A stretch of DNA of 64,000 nucleotides from Fibrobacter sp. UWB11 (GCF_900143015.1 NZ_FSRT01000001.1:372001-436000), one strand, 5' to 3'. Shown: positions 1 through 8,646, counted from the stretch's first letter. The notes: generated from the sequence alone by a model not told the origin. A program made the numbers and translations.

Positions 1-993
1 TCTGCCGCGGTAGAACAACACTTCGCCGCCTGCGGCAATCTTCATGGCCTTCTTTGCAAACCAGCCATCAATCTTGTCCAAAAGCGATGCCTTCTGCAAA
101 ACCTTGTTCACGGGGAACACCATAGCCGGGACACCATTCTTCCATTCAAAGGACAGCGTTGTTTTCGGGAACTTCTTGCCGTTATAATCGGAACCGCCTT
201 CCTTGATTTTTGTTGGGATGGCGACCTTCATGCCCTGCGGACCGTTGTACAAGGCGTAGCCCATGAGTTGGCCGTCCGTTGTGAGCGTAATGCGTCCGGC
301 GTGCATCGGCGATTTGTCGCTTGTGCTAAAGTTGATGGTGCGCGATGCGATTTCGGTTGCCTGTGCGGTTTGCCATGTCTGGTCCATATAGGCGTAACCC
401 TTGACCGTCAAGGTGTCTTCGTTGTAGGCAATCTTGCCTGTTACACGACCGTACGGAATATGAATATACTGGGCAAATTTCTCCTTGCCAAATGTCCAGG
501 TGCCGTTACCCGGAACCATGCCTTGAACTGCACTTTCGAAAGTCACGTCCAGAAGGAACTTTCCACCCTTGTCTGCACTGTAAAGCACACGGTGGCCCTT
601 GCCCGGCTTGTTCTGGAGCAAGTATTCGCCCTTGATGTCAATCGTTGCCTTTTCCTTGCTTGCGACAAGGCGTTCAGGCGGATACTGGCGACCGACAGAG
701 TAAGTTTTTCCCTTGAAGTTCCAGAAACTCAAGTCGCAACCGATTTTGCGGCCCGATCCTGGCACGTGAAGCACGGAATAGTTCACAAAGGCGCGGGTGC
801 CGTTGTCGAATACGAACTGGTAACTCCAAGTTTCGTTAAATTCCTTGGTGAGAGGATTGTGCGGCATAAAGTCAGAGACGGTAAGGGCTCGATCGGCTCC
901 GGTCGGTCCCGTAACTTCTGCGGCGTGGGTTGTCGCAGAAATAGCAAGCAGGGTGCAAATCCCCAAAACAATATTTCTTATTTGTAATCTCAT
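1..993 (-). CDS. Secreted CrtC/AttH (lipocalin-like) family protein, C-terminus beyond window
   Basis: This gene runs off the left edge: 331 codons are visible and no stop. The start is ATG at 993, encoding MRLQIRNIVLGICTLLAISA, a clear signal peptide cleaved after THA, so the product is exported. The mature part is rich in beta-strand and contains YAYMDQTWQ around residue 208 and HAGRITLTTDGQ further on. These resemble the YxDHxWG signature and barrel strands of the hydroxyneurosporene synthase (CrtC)/AttH/Svf1 family. Family members include carotenoid hydratases and putative secreted hydrolases, so the substrate cannot be named. It is separated by 101 bp from the downstream end of the epimerase operon. 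The family call rests on motif resemblance only. Confidence 0.6.
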   Translation of the reverse strand, partial: MRLQIRNIVLGICTLLAISATTHAAEVTGPTGADRALTVSDFMPHNPLTKEFNETWSYQFVFDNGTRAFVNYSVLHVPGSGRKIGCDLSFWNFKGKTYSVGRQYPPERLVASKEKATIDIKGEYLLQNKPGKGHRVLYSADKGGKFLLDVTFESAVQGMVPGNGTWTFGKEKFAQYIHIPYGRVTGKIAYNEDTLTVKGYAYMDQTWQTAQATEIASRTINFSTSDKSPMHAGRITLTTDGQLMGYALYNGPQGMKVAIPTKIKEGGSDYNGKKFPKTTLSFEWKNGVPAMVFPVNKVLQKASLLDKIDGWFAKKAMKIAAGGEVLFYRGR

Positions 994-1094
994 ACTTGAA
1001 AAAATAAAAAAAAGCAGCCCTTGTGGAACCGCTTTATCGTAAATTTCTGCTGAACTGCGATTATTATGGATGAACCGCAAGTGGCTGGCTTAAA

Positions 1095-2078
1095 TTACAG
1101 GCGCAAGTCGCGTCCCATGCCCATTTTCAGCTCTACACGGCGGCGGACAACCATCTCGTTGAACAAATCCGAGAGGCAGTCTTCCATGCAAATCATGGGC
1201 TTCCAGCCGAGTGCCATAATCTTTGTGGGGTCGCCAATCAATAGCGGAATGTCGTTACTGCGGTCGTAACCCGGATCAAATCTGAAGTCCACGCTCACAC
1301 CGGAGATGTCCACGAGCATTTCCACAAGTTCGCGGAATGTGTAGGACTTTCCGCAGCAAATGTTGAATGCTTCACCGGATTCAGCTGTGTTCAAAATCTG
1401 GATAGCGGCGCGAGCAACGTCACGTACGTCAACAACATCGCGGCTTACATCGAGGCTTCCCGAATAAATGACCGGTTCAGCACCGTAATACTTTATCTTT
1501 ACCAACTGGTATGCGATGGAAGGAATCACAAAACGGCGGCTGTGGTGTGGCCCTGTAAAGTGGAACGGACGAGCGAATACAACGTGGAGCCCGTTTGCAT
1601 TGCGGAACTGGTTTCCCAAAATTTCCATGCAAGCCTTGGATGTGGCATACGGAGTTAGCGGATTTGGGGGGTCCGTTTCTTTGTGCAAATAGGTCAGTTG
1701 CTGTTCCGTACGGCCGTAGATTTCGCTACTGCTGAGGAGCAATACTTTTGCCTTCGGCACAACCTGTCGCACCGCTTCGAGGAGCGTCTGCGTACCCAAC
1801 AGGTTAATGTTGAGCGTTTCATAAGGCTTCTTGTAGCTAAGCCCCACAGAGGACTGGCTTGCCAAATGGTAAATGTGCGTTGGGGAAACTTTCTGAATCA
1901 TTTCCAGCACATTCCTGAAGTCCAGCAAATCACCGGTAAGGTACTGTACTCCTTCGACCTTTTGCCACGGTTGCGGAAGTTCATCACTGAAGCTATATAG
2001 CTCGTGATTGGTGCCGCTTAAGTTAGATAGAATACTGTACCCAAGTGATCCCGTACCCCCGGTAACCAATATACTCAT
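1095..2078 (-). CDS. NAD-dependent epimerase/dehydratase, GDP-4-dehydro-6-deoxymannose reductase-like
   Basis: Extended short-chain dehydrogenase of 327 residues. The N-terminus has the Rossmann motif VTGGTGSLG (GxxGxxG, NADP binding). HLASQSSVG follows, then the catalytic serine region LLLSSSEIYG and the YATSK (YxxxK) catalytic pair. The motif RPFHFTGPHHS and the C-terminal pattern resemble GDP-6-deoxy-4-keto-mannose reductases (Rmd), which make GDP-rhamnose for surface polysaccharide. A different nucleotide-sugar epimerase remains possible. The start ATG (2076-2078) directly abuts the aroKB stop (2079-2081), so the gene is the third of an aroE-aroKB-epimerase operon. Its presence beside two shikimate genes is a matter of linkage and implies no shared pathway. 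Confidence 0.85.
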   Translation of the reverse strand: MSILVTGGTGSLGYSILSNLSGTNHELYSFSDELPQPWQKVEGVQYLTGDLLDFRNVLEMIQKVSPTHIYHLASQSSVGLSYKKPYETLNINLLGTQTLLEAVRQVVPKAKVLLLSSSEIYGRTEQQLTYLHKETDPPNPLTPYATSKACMEILGNQFRNANGLHVVFARPFHFTGPHHSRRFVIPSIAYQLVKIKYYGAEPVIYSGSLDVSRDVVDVRDVARAAIQILNTAESGEAFNICCGKSYTFRELVEMLVDISGVSVDFRFDPGYDRSNDIPLLIGDPTKIMALGWKPMICMEDCLSDLFNEMVVRRRVELKMGMGRDLRL

Positions 2079-3701
2079 CTAAACCTCACTCGCCTGGATG
2101 GCTTTCCAGGCTTCTGCAATAATACCCTTATCAATATTACAAACTTTTTCGACCTTTCCAATCTTTGTAGGTAAAATATAAACTCTAGTGCCCTTTTCGG
2201 CCTTCTTATCGACAGCCATTGCTGCCCATGCTGCTTCGACATCCGTGTTGTATGTTTTCGGGAATCCAAGAGCGTCAAGCAACTTGTTTTGGCGCAGTTC
2301 GTCTTCCTTCGAAAGTTTTCCGAGGAGCACTGCGGCGCGTGCAGCTACTCGCATGCCCAAAGAAACGGCAATCCCGTGGCTGAACAGTTCGTAATGCGTG
2401 AGCTTTTCAATCGCATGCCCGAACGTGTGACCGTAATTGAGGATGGCGCGGAGGCCTGCTTCCTTTTCGTCGATGCCCACGACTTCGGCCTTGATTTGGC
2501 AACTGCGGAAAATCATGTGCTTCAACACGTCAAAGTCATGTGCCTTGATTTTTTCAACGTTATTTTCAAGGTAGGTGAAAAATTCTTCATCGTAAATCAC
2601 ACCGTACTTGACGATTTCGGCAAGACCCGCAAGGTATTCGGTTGGGGGGAGTGTGTTCAGCACAGAAATGTCGCAGACAACCGCTTTCGGCTGGTAGAAT
2701 GCGCCAATCATGTTCTTGCCTTCGGCATGGTTCACAGCGACCTTGCCGCCAACGGAACTATCGACCATTGACAAGAGTGTTGTCGGGAACTGCACAAACG
2801 GAATGCCGCGTTGGTAAGTGGCGGCACCAAAGCCTGCCATATCGCCAACAACGCCACCGCTGAATTGCAAAAGGCAGCTCTTGCGCGTGTAACCGCGGTG
2901 CAACATAAAGCTGTAAAGCTGGTTCAAGTTGTGGAGCGTCTTGTGGCCTTCGCCTGCCTGGAACTTGAAAATCGGGCAACGGCCTGCCTGACCGCGGAGT
3001 TCCGAAAGCTTCGTGTTCTGTTCCTTGGCAATCGTCGTGTCCGTGCAAATCAAGAATTCATAAGTCGGAGCAAGGCGTAAGCCTTCAAGCATAATTGCTG
3101 CATCCGGCACAATGTTTTTGCCGATGAAAATCGGGTAGCGGCCGCCTTCGCTCGGGTGCACGTCCAGCGCATGGCTTTCCCAGAACTTGAGCATGTGCAT
3201 AATACGTTCTGTCACATGCGTTTCGGAATAGTCATTTGAACTTTCGACGCTAAAGTCCGCATTGGCGTAATTCTTTTCGCGTTCCTTGAGCATGACCTTG
3301 ATTTTTTCAAGGCGTTCTTCGTCGGTAAGATTTGCAAGGAGCGGGCGCGTATTTTTGCGGCCAATGCGTTCCGAAAGCACTTCGGGCTTTGCCCACAGGC
3401 GGATGATAGTTCCGTTTTCGCGGATGACCTTCAAGTTTTCTGCTTGCGTGAGGGCGCCACCGCCAAGAGAAACGACTAGAGGCTTTTCGCTTTGTGCAAT
3501 TTCGGCAATCACGTCGCGTTCCATCTTGCGGAATGCCGCTTCGCCGTCTTGTTCAAAAATTTCGTTGATGGATTTCCCGGCACGTTCTACAATGACGTTG
3601 TCTGTGTCGACAAACGGGCGTCCGAGGCGGTCTGCGAGGGCGCGACCCGTGCGGCTTTTGCCACTGGCCATAAATCCTGTAAAGTAGAGATGCTTCTTCA
3701 T
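2079..3701 (-). CDS. aroKB: Bifunctional shikimate kinase / 3-dehydroquinate synthase
   Basis: Fusion of two non-consecutive shikimate-pathway enzymes, about 540 residues. Residues 1-170 are shikimate kinase: P-loop GFMASGKSRTG, substrate-binding FVDTD, GGGA, and the lid arginine region NTRPLL. Residues from about 185 to the end are 3-dehydroquinate synthase: GGVVGDMAGFGAATYQRG, PTTLLSMVDSSVGGK (NAD and Zn site) and the metal ligand motif NYGHTFGHAIE. I chose ATG 3701 (MKKHLYFTG) over an upstream in-frame ATG because it leaves one base after the aroE stop and matches usual kinase N-termini. It is cytosolic. Together with aroE just upstream it supplies three chorismate-pathway steps from one transcript. 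Confidence 0.95.
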   Translation of the reverse strand: MKKHLYFTGFMASGKSRTGRALADRLGRPFVDTDNVIVERAGKSINEIFEQDGEAAFRKMERDVIAEIAQSEKPLVVSLGGGALTQAENLKVIRENGTIIRLWAKPEVLSERIGRKNTRPLLANLTDEERLEKIKVMLKEREKNYANADFSVESSNDYSETHVTERIMHMLKFWESHALDVHPSEGGRYPIFIGKNIVPDAAIMLEGLRLAPTYEFLICTDTTIAKEQNTKLSELRGQAGRCPIFKFQAGEGHKTLHNLNQLYSFMLHRGYTRKSCLLQFSGGVVGDMAGFGAATYQRGIPFVQFPTTLLSMVDSSVGGKVAVNHAEGKNMIGAFYQPKAVVCDISVLNTLPPTEYLAGLAEIVKYGVIYDEEFFTYLENNVEKIKAHDFDVLKHMIFRSCQIKAEVVGIDEKEAGLRAILNYGHTFGHAIEKLTHYELFSHGIAVSLGMRVAARAAVLLGKLSKEDELRQNKLLDALGFPKTYNTDVEAAWAAMAVDKKAEKGTRVYILPTKIGKVEKVCNIDKGIIAEAWKAIQASEV

Positions 3702-3702
3702 A

Positions 3703-4620
3703 TTAGCCCTGCATTCCTTTGCGCATAATAGCGACAAGTTCTTCGTTTGTTTTGTTTTCGGTTTCCTTCGGGAACCATTTTTTAAAGCTTTCGAGCCCCT
3801 GGTGCACGAGCATGCCTTCGCCTGTTACAATCTTGCAACCGTTTGCTTCTGCCATTTGCAAGAGCTTGGTGCGAGGGGGAGTGTAGACAATGTCGCAGAC
3901 GACCTGACCCTTGTGCAGACATTCGCTGGTAAGCGGAGAGTCGTTTACGTTTGGGCTCATGCCGACCGAAGTCGCATTGATGATAATGTCGAAATTTGCG
4001 GAAATATTCGCGAATTCACCAAATGTCGTGATCTGTACAGTCTTGAAATTCTTGTTGCCTGCATTGCCGGACTGGAAAAACTTGTTCAGTGAACCGGCGA
4101 GTGTTTCGCCTTTTTCCTTTGAGCGGCAAACAATTGTAAGCTCGTTTTCTTGTTCCACAAGCGTAAAAGCAATCGACTGGGCGGCGCCACCGTTTCCGAG
4201 TAGCGCAATTTTCTTGTTAGATGGACTCACGCCATTTTCTTCAAGATTTCTTACGCATCCGTACGGGTCTGTCGTCGTTCCGCAAAGAGTTCCTCCCACA
4301 ATTCCGTCTTTCCAATACAGGGTGTTTGCGCTGCCGGTGAACTTCGAAATTTCAGAAAGTTCATCCACCAGGCGAGCCGATCCGTCTGCATTGAAAAATT
4401 CTGTCTTGTAAGGAATGGTGACGTTTGCGCCACGGAACTTCATTGCCTTAAAGCCTTTGATGGCTTCTGCAAAATTTTCGGGTTCGGGGGCGTAGGGGAG
4501 ATAAGCCGCATTAATGCCGAGTGCTGCAAAAAGGGCGTTGTGCATGGCGGGCGATTTGCTATGTGCAACCGGATGCCCGAATATGCAAAGAGTTTCCGTC
4601 TTTCCGTTTATGGAAGCCAA
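3703..4620 (-). CDS. aroE: Shikimate dehydrogenase
   Basis: NADPH-dependent reduction of 3-dehydroshikimate to shikimate. Motifs: substrate-binding GHPVAHSKSPAMHN at the N-terminus, NVTIPYK with the catalytic lysine, NADP-binding GNGGAAQSI, NATSVGM, and the C-terminal GMLVHQ region. I place the start at TTG 4620 (305 residues), because GAGG sits 5 nt upstream of it and a TATCTTTG promoter box at 4677-4684 would start transcription at or just past the alternative ATG at 4674. If ATG 4674 is used, 18 residues (MYLFRVFPHWW...) are added. It is first in the aroE-aroKB-epimerase operon and divergent from der. Confidence 0.93.
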   Translation of the reverse strand: MASINGKTETLCIFGHPVAHSKSPAMHNALFAALGINAAYLPYAPEPENFAEAIKGFKAMKFRGANVTIPYKTEFFNADGSARLVDELSEISKFTGSANTLYWKDGIVGGTLCGTTTDPYGCVRNLEENGVSPSNKKIALLGNGGAAQSIAFTLVEQENELTIVCRSKEKGETLAGSLNKFFQSGNAGNKNFKTVQITTFGEFANISANFDIIINATSVGMSPNVNDSPLTSECLHKGQVVCDIVYTPPRTKLLQMAEANGCKIVTGEGMLVHQGLESFKKWFPKETENKTNEELVAIMRKGMQG

Positions 4621-4676
4621 AATAACCTCGCTATGTCCTTCCCACCAATGGGGAAAAACTCTAAATAAATACATTA

Positions 4677-4684
4677 CAAAGATA
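4677..4684 (-). promoter_or_regulatory. Candidate -7 box TATCTTTG for the aroE operon
   Basis: The minus strand reads TATCTTTG, an exact match to the Bacteroidetes-type -7 consensus TAnnTTTG. It is 57 bp upstream of the preferred TTG start and almost abuts the alternative ATG. No convincing -33 element was seen. Inferred from sequence only. Confidence 0.5.
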
Positions 4685-4731
4685 TATTATTCTTGCGAGA
4701 AAGAATGAAAAAAGATGTTTGTTATTGGTTG

Positions 4732-4766
4732 TTAGTCATTGGTCATTAGTCGCTGGTCTTTAGTCT
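4732..4766. repeat. Heptamer array, five units (TTAGTCA-type)
   Basis: Five consecutive 7-mers: TTAGTCA, TTGGTCA, TTAGTCG, CTGGTCT, TTAGTCT, with no indels. It lies in the aroE/der divergent promoter region, 24 bp upstream of the der promoter box. Confidence 0.85.
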
Positions 4767-4789
4767 AAACGCCCCCTAGACACAATTTC

Positions 4790-4797
4790 TATATTTG
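4790..4797 (+). promoter_or_regulatory. Candidate -7 box TATATTTG for der
   Basis: Exact TAnnTTTG box starting 14 bp before the der ATG (4804). There is no Shine-Dalgarno sequence between it and the start, so the transcript would be leaderless or nearly so. Confidence 0.55.
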
Positions 4798-4803
4798 TGC
4801 CCG

Positions 4804-6231
4804 ATGAAATTACCTATCGTTTGCATAATTGGACGTCCGAACGTCGGAAAGTCCTCCCTCTTCAACCGCATTCTTGGCCGCCGTGCTGCCGTGGTGAGCG
4901 ACCGCGATGGTGTTACCCGCGACCGTCATTACCAGAATGCGATTTATAAGGGTCACGAATTTACAGTCGTCGATACGGGTGGATTCTTGCCCGATGATTC
5001 TATCGACGTTTTGGCGGACAGCGTCCGCACTCAGATTTTTAACGCTGTGAACGAGTCTGACCTCGTTCTCTTCATGGTCGATATCCGCGTGGGTATCACC
5101 AAGCTCGATCAGCAGTTTGCACGCCTCATCCGCAAGCTCGACAAAAAGGTCATCCTCGTTGCAAACAAGAGCGAATTGCAGGGCGATCGTCAGGAAAGCT
5201 ACGAATTTTTGAAGCTTGGCTTTGGACAGCCGCGTACAATTAGTGCTTTGACCGGCTATGCTTGCCTCTCGCTTTTGGACGAAGTGGTCTCCGTGCTCCC
5301 GACTCCGGTTCGTGGCGAACGCCGCGAAGAACGTCCGGTGCGCTTTGCCATTCTTGGCCGCCCGAACGCAGGCAAGAGCACGCTCCTCAACCGCCTGTTG
5401 AACGAAGATCGCGCTGTTGTTTCGGACATCCCGGGTACGACCCGCGATTCCATTGACTGTGACTTTGTCGTTGACGGACAAAAGTTCGTCGTTACCGATA
5501 CCGCAGGCCTCCGCAAAAAGGCTCGCGTCGAAGACGAAGTGGAAGTATTCAGCAACATGCGTACGCTCGAAAGCATCCGCCGTTCTGATTTGTCCGTGCT
5601 CGTCGTTGATTGCACGCGCGGCATGGAAATTCAGGACTACCGCATCATCACGGAAATCCGCAAGGCGGGCAAGGGTCTCGTCGTCGTGCTGAACAAGTGG
5701 GACATCCTCCCGAACAAGAACGACAAGTCCTTCGACCACATGGTCAAGGAACTCCTCGAACGCGAACCGATGCTTGAATTTGTTCCGATTCTTTCAATCA
5801 GTGCCAAGGAAGGCCAACGTGTGGGGCGCGTGATTCAGGCTATTCAGACCGTCTATGCCAACTGCCGTCGCGTGCTTGGCCGTGACCGCGTTGCCGAAAG
5901 TTTTGCGAACTTCTTGCAGGAGAAAGCTCCTCCGAGCCACAATGGTCGTGTCGTTATGCTTACCCGCGCCTGCCAAATCATGGTGGAACCGCCGGTCATT
6001 GACATCGAAACTCGCACGCCGGAACTTGTCGACGAATCGTACAAGCGTTACTTGCTCAAAAAGTTCTACGACGTGTTCCAATTGCAGGGCGCTCCGCTCC
6101 GCTTGAATTTTGATAGAAAGTTAACCCTTAGAAAGGATGAAGAACTTGAACAGTTTACTGAGTCTTCCAATAGCGTACTTGCTGGGGTCGATCCCCAGCG
6201 CCATATGGATCGCAAAACTCGCGAAAGGTAA
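4804..6231 (+). CDS. der: Ribosome biogenesis GTPase Der (EngA)
   Basis: Essential double-GTPase for 50S subunit assembly. First G domain: GRPNVGKSS, DTGG and ANKSE. Second G domain: GRPNAGKST near residue 185, PGTTRDS, DTAGLRKK and NKWD. A KH-like domain follows, ending near RLNFDRKL. ATG 4804 is chosen because an upstream TTG at 4795 sits inside or next to the promoter box. The protein continues about 35 residues past the expected KH-domain end, and this extra tail (from about 6125) is read out of frame through the first 95 bp of plsY. No frameshift is needed, but the tail is atypical and charged. Confidence 0.95.
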   Translation: MKLPIVCIIGRPNVGKSSLFNRILGRRAAVVSDRDGVTRDRHYQNAIYKGHEFTVVDTGGFLPDDSIDVLADSVRTQIFNAVNESDLVLFMVDIRVGITKLDQQFARLIRKLDKKVILVANKSELQGDRQESYEFLKLGFGQPRTISALTGYACLSLLDEVVSVLPTPVRGERREERPVRFAILGRPNAGKSTLLNRLLNEDRAVVSDIPGTTRDSIDCDFVVDGQKFVVTDTAGLRKKARVEDEVEVFSNMRTLESIRRSDLSVLVVDCTRGMEIQDYRIITEIRKAGKGLVVVLNKWDILPNKNDKSFDHMVKELLEREPMLEFVPILSISAKEGQRVGRVIQAIQTVYANCRRVLGRDRVAESFANFLQEKAPPSHNGRVVMLTRACQIMVEPPVIDIETRTPELVDESYKRYLLKKFYDVFQLQGAPLRLNFDRKLTLRKDEELEQFTESSNSVLAGVDPQRHMDRKTRER

Positions 6232-6811
6232 GGACTTTGACATTCGTGACTACGGCTCCAAGAATGCGGGCCTCACGAATACATTCCGCGTGCTCGGCTG
6301 GAAGCCTGCTCTCCCGGTCGTGTTCATGGATTTGCTCAAGGGTTTCTTTGGACCGTTTATCGCCCAGAAAATGTGCGAAGCTCAGGTCGCCGCTGGCGGC
6401 GCCGATTACAGCGCATGGGTACCGCTCGTTGCTGGCCTCCTCGTGATTCTCGGCCACAGCTTCACTTGCTTTGCTGGTTTCCGCGGTGGTAAGGGCGTGC
6501 TCGCTGCCCTCGGCGTGTTCCTCGCGATTTCGCCCTTGACGGTTCTTTGCGCATTTGCTCTCTGGATTCTCCTCACGGTCACCACGAAGTACGTCTCCGT
6601 CGGTAGCATCTTTGGGTGCGGGCTTCTCGGCGCACTTTCCATCTTTGGCTATGTCTGCCCGGAATTCTACTTCGAAAGCATCAACCTTGGCCAGATGATT
6701 CTCGCCGTGATTGTCGCCGTGTTCGTCATCGTAAAGCACAAGTCGAATATCAAGCGCCTCCTCAACGGCACCGAGAACGGCTTCGGCTCCAAGCGCAAAA
6801 CAAATGCGTAG
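6137..6811 (+). CDS. plsY: Glycerol-3-phosphate acyltransferase PlsY
   Basis: Membrane enzyme that transfers acyl groups from acyl-phosphate to glycerol-3-phosphate, the first step of phospholipid synthesis; 224 residues with about five membrane helices. Family motifs are present: AYLLGSIPSA near the N-terminus, GSKNAGLTNTFRVLG (G3P site) and GHSFTCFAGFRGGKGV. The ATG at 6137 has AAAGG immediately before it, which is tight, so TTG at 6146 is an alternative start with better spacing. It overlaps der by 95 bp. Its last codons ACA AAT GCG TAG lie inside a 62-bp dispersed repeat (6801-6862), so the extreme C-terminus derives from that element. gpsA downstream supplies its substrate. Confidence 0.95.
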   Translation: MKNLNSLLSLPIAYLLGSIPSAIWIAKLAKGKDFDIRDYGSKNAGLTNTFRVLGWKPALPVVFMDLLKGFFGPFIAQKMCEAQVAAGGADYSAWVPLVAGLLVILGHSFTCFAGFRGGKGVLAALGVFLAISPLTVLCAFALWILLTVTTKYVSVGSIFGCGLLGALSIFGYVCPEFYFESINLGQMILAVIVAVFVIVKHKSNIKRLLNGTENGFGSKRKTNA

Positions 6812-6862
6812 GTTGAGTGTCGCGGCCAAGCTTGCTTGGACATGACCGAGACCAGCATTTGG
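6801..6862. repeat. 62-bp dispersed repeat, copy 1
   Basis: 59 of 62 bases match the segment at 44454-44515, including 44 consecutive identical bases (6819-6862). It contains the small palindrome CCAAGCTTGCTTGG and supplies the stop codon of plsY. Confidence 0.9.
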
Positions 6863-7143
6863 GACTAGAGCGTAGCGATAGTCCCAGTAAGGATTTGTCA
6901 TTCTCGCTGAATCTTGTCATTCCCCTAAAGGGGCCTGACATGTTCGCCTCGGATATAGAAACATGCAAGCATGTTTCTATATCGCTCGGCTCCATTGTCA
7001 TTCCACTTCGTGGAATCTCCCTTACATTTTATGAATATTGATGGCTGCAAGTCCATAAAATATTGTAGATTATATGCGGCAATGATTTTTGGCAATGTTA
7101 ACCATTGGCAAATGACTATAGACTATTAACTAGGAATCATATT
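6812..7143. other. plsY-gpsA intergenic region packed with palindromes
   Basis: No gene is visible. The region holds, in order: the rest of the 62-bp repeat, GGGACTA/TAGTCCC arms (6861-6885), CCCCTAAAGGGG (about 6922-6933), a 15-bp-arm palindrome (6952-6983), ATTCCAC/GTGGAAT arms (7000-7016), and three heptamers TGACTAT, AGACTAT, TAACTAG (7113-7133) just before gpsA. TAGATTAT near 7066 may be the gpsA promoter box. Confidence 0.7.
6952..6983. repeat. Perfect inverted repeat, 15-bp arms, 2-nt spacer
   Basis: GATATAGAAACATGC, then AA, then GCATGTTTCTATATC. It has no T-run, so it is not a typical terminator. Confidence 0.9.
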
Positions 7144-8175
7144 ATGAAAGTTACAGTTTTAGGTACCGGTGGCTGGGGTTTGACCCTCGGTCAAGTTGTT
7201 TACGAAAACAAGAACGAACTCACTTTTTGGACCAATTCCCAAGCAGAAGTAGACCTTCTCTCCACCGAACACCAGTACAAGGACAAGCTTCCTGGCGTTA
7301 TTTTCCCGGCTGATTTTAAATATACAACGGATATGCATGCCGCATTGAACGGCTGCGATATGGTCTTGATTGTCGTGCCGTCGCAGTTTATGGCAAGCGT
7401 TGCCGCGAATCTTGGTTCTTGGACTCCTGAAAAGGGGAAGGAACCGATTGTTGTCTGCGCCACGAAGGGTATTCTCGAGGGCACGGACCAGCTCATGAGC
7501 GAAGTCATTCTCGAAAAGGTTCCCTGGTTGACCGAAGACAAGATGGTCGCTTTCAGTGGCCCGTCTCATGCCGAAGAAGTGAGCCGCCACGTGCTTACCG
7601 CTATTGTGGCCGCTTCTGTGAACGAAGATTCCGCAAAGATTGTGCAGCAGGCGATGAGTTGCTCTTATCTCCGCGTCTATACCTCGACCGACATCGTCGG
7701 TGTGGAACTTTGCGGTTCCGTGAAGAACGTGATTGCTATTGCTTCCGGTGTGCTTTACGGTCTCGAAGCGAGTGGCAAGTTCAAGATTGGCGACAATACA
7801 CGCGCTGCAATCCTCACTCGCGGTCAGGCAGAAATGTGCCGCTTGGGCCGCGCTCTCGGTGCAAAGCCCGAAACGTTTGCCGGTCTTGCCGGCATGGGCG
7901 ACCTCATTGTGACGTGCCTTTCGCAGCACAGCCGTAACCGCTACGTGGGTGAACACATTGGTAAGGGCGAAACGCTCGACCAGGTGCTTGCCGGCATGAA
8001 GATGATTGCCGAAGGTGTGCCGACTTGCCGCAGCACGCGCGCTCTCGCCAAAAAACTCGGCGTCGAAATGCCGATTGTCGAAGCAGTCTATCAGATGCTC
8101 TTCGAAAACCGCAAGGTCGAGGATGTGGTCAAGGAAATCTGGGGCCGCGAACTCAAGGCCGAAAACTGGGCTTAA
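7144..8175 (+). CDS. gpsA: Glycerol-3-phosphate dehydrogenase [NAD(P)+]
   Basis: Cytosolic enzyme of 343 residues that reduces dihydroxyacetone phosphate to sn-glycerol-3-phosphate, the substrate of PlsY encoded just upstream. It opens with the dinucleotide-binding loop VLGTGGWG. It also has ATKGI, FSGPSHAEEV, the catalytic-lysine region GSVKNVIAIASG, and NTRAAILTRGQAEM with GLAGMGDLIVTC in the substrate domain. ATG 7144 is preferred over an upstream TTG because AGGAA lies about 10 nt before it and the homologous N-terminus begins here. A strong terminator follows at 8217. Confidence 0.97.
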   Translation: MKVTVLGTGGWGLTLGQVVYENKNELTFWTNSQAEVDLLSTEHQYKDKLPGVIFPADFKYTTDMHAALNGCDMVLIVVPSQFMASVAANLGSWTPEKGKEPIVVCATKGILEGTDQLMSEVILEKVPWLTEDKMVAFSGPSHAEEVSRHVLTAIVAASVNEDSAKIVQQAMSCSYLRVYTSTDIVGVELCGSVKNVIAIASGVLYGLEASGKFKIGDNTRAAILTRGQAEMCRLGRALGAKPETFAGLAGMGDLIVTCLSQHSRNRYVGEHIGKGETLDQVLAGMKMIAEGVPTCRSTRALAKKLGVEMPIVEAVYQMLFENRKVEDVVKEIWGRELKAENWA

Positions 8176-8216
8176 TTCCTCACGTAAACTTATCTTTAAT
8201 TTTTAATACAAACTTT

Positions 8217-8241
8217 GCCCGCCTTGTGCGGGCCTTTTTTT
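8217..8241 (+). terminator. Rho-independent terminator of gpsA
   Basis: GCCCGC and GCGGGC arms around CTTGT-type loop bases, followed by seven T. Confidence 0.9.
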
Positions 8242-8646
8242 ATCCCGTTGTCCAGAGCGTTTTTCATTGTGTCATCCTGAGTGCAAAAACCTTATGGATT
8301 CAGTAAAATCACGAAAAAAAACAGGGTAAAAACAATAAAATTCCTCAAAAAAACATTTTGTAAACTTTATTTTACAACTATAGAGATGAATGATTCCATG
8401 CTATTTTGTTTGGATTTCCGTTTCCACCGAAATTGCCCAAATTGAATAAAAAACGCCAATTATTTAAAAATATTTACATTTTAAATTGTATTCTTTTTGT
8501 AATAAAAACGTGTTAAAAAGAAAACTTTATTCCAAGTTGGTATAATTTTTGTAAGCAGTTTTTAACATTTTGCGAAAAATTAATGTAAACTTTGATTTGT
8601 GAAAGTTTTTCACAAAGAATGGAGAAAATTAACAAGGGAGCATATT
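8242..8646 (+). other. Long AT-rich leader region of the FISUMP lipoprotein gene
   Basis: No ORF is supported here. It contains three related words, GTAAACTTTATT (about 8360), AAAACTTTATTCC (about 8521) and GTAAACTTTGATT (about 8586). A possible -10 TATAATTTTTG lies near 8540, and a perfect 8-bp-arm palindrome lies 32 bp upstream of the start codon. The purine-rich AAGGGAG before the ATG is a good ribosome-binding site. Confidence 0.5.
8597..8615. promoter_or_regulatory. Palindrome TTGTGAAA-GTT-TTTCACAA, candidate operator
   Basis: Perfect 8-bp arms with a 3-nt spacer, between a putative -10 and the start of the lipoprotein gene at 8647. It could be a repressor site or a leader hairpin. Confidence 0.45.

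Noticed and set aside
268-987. 239-codon plus-strand frame at the left edge
   Set aside because: The opposite strand has a continuous frame with signal peptide and family motifs reaching position 1.
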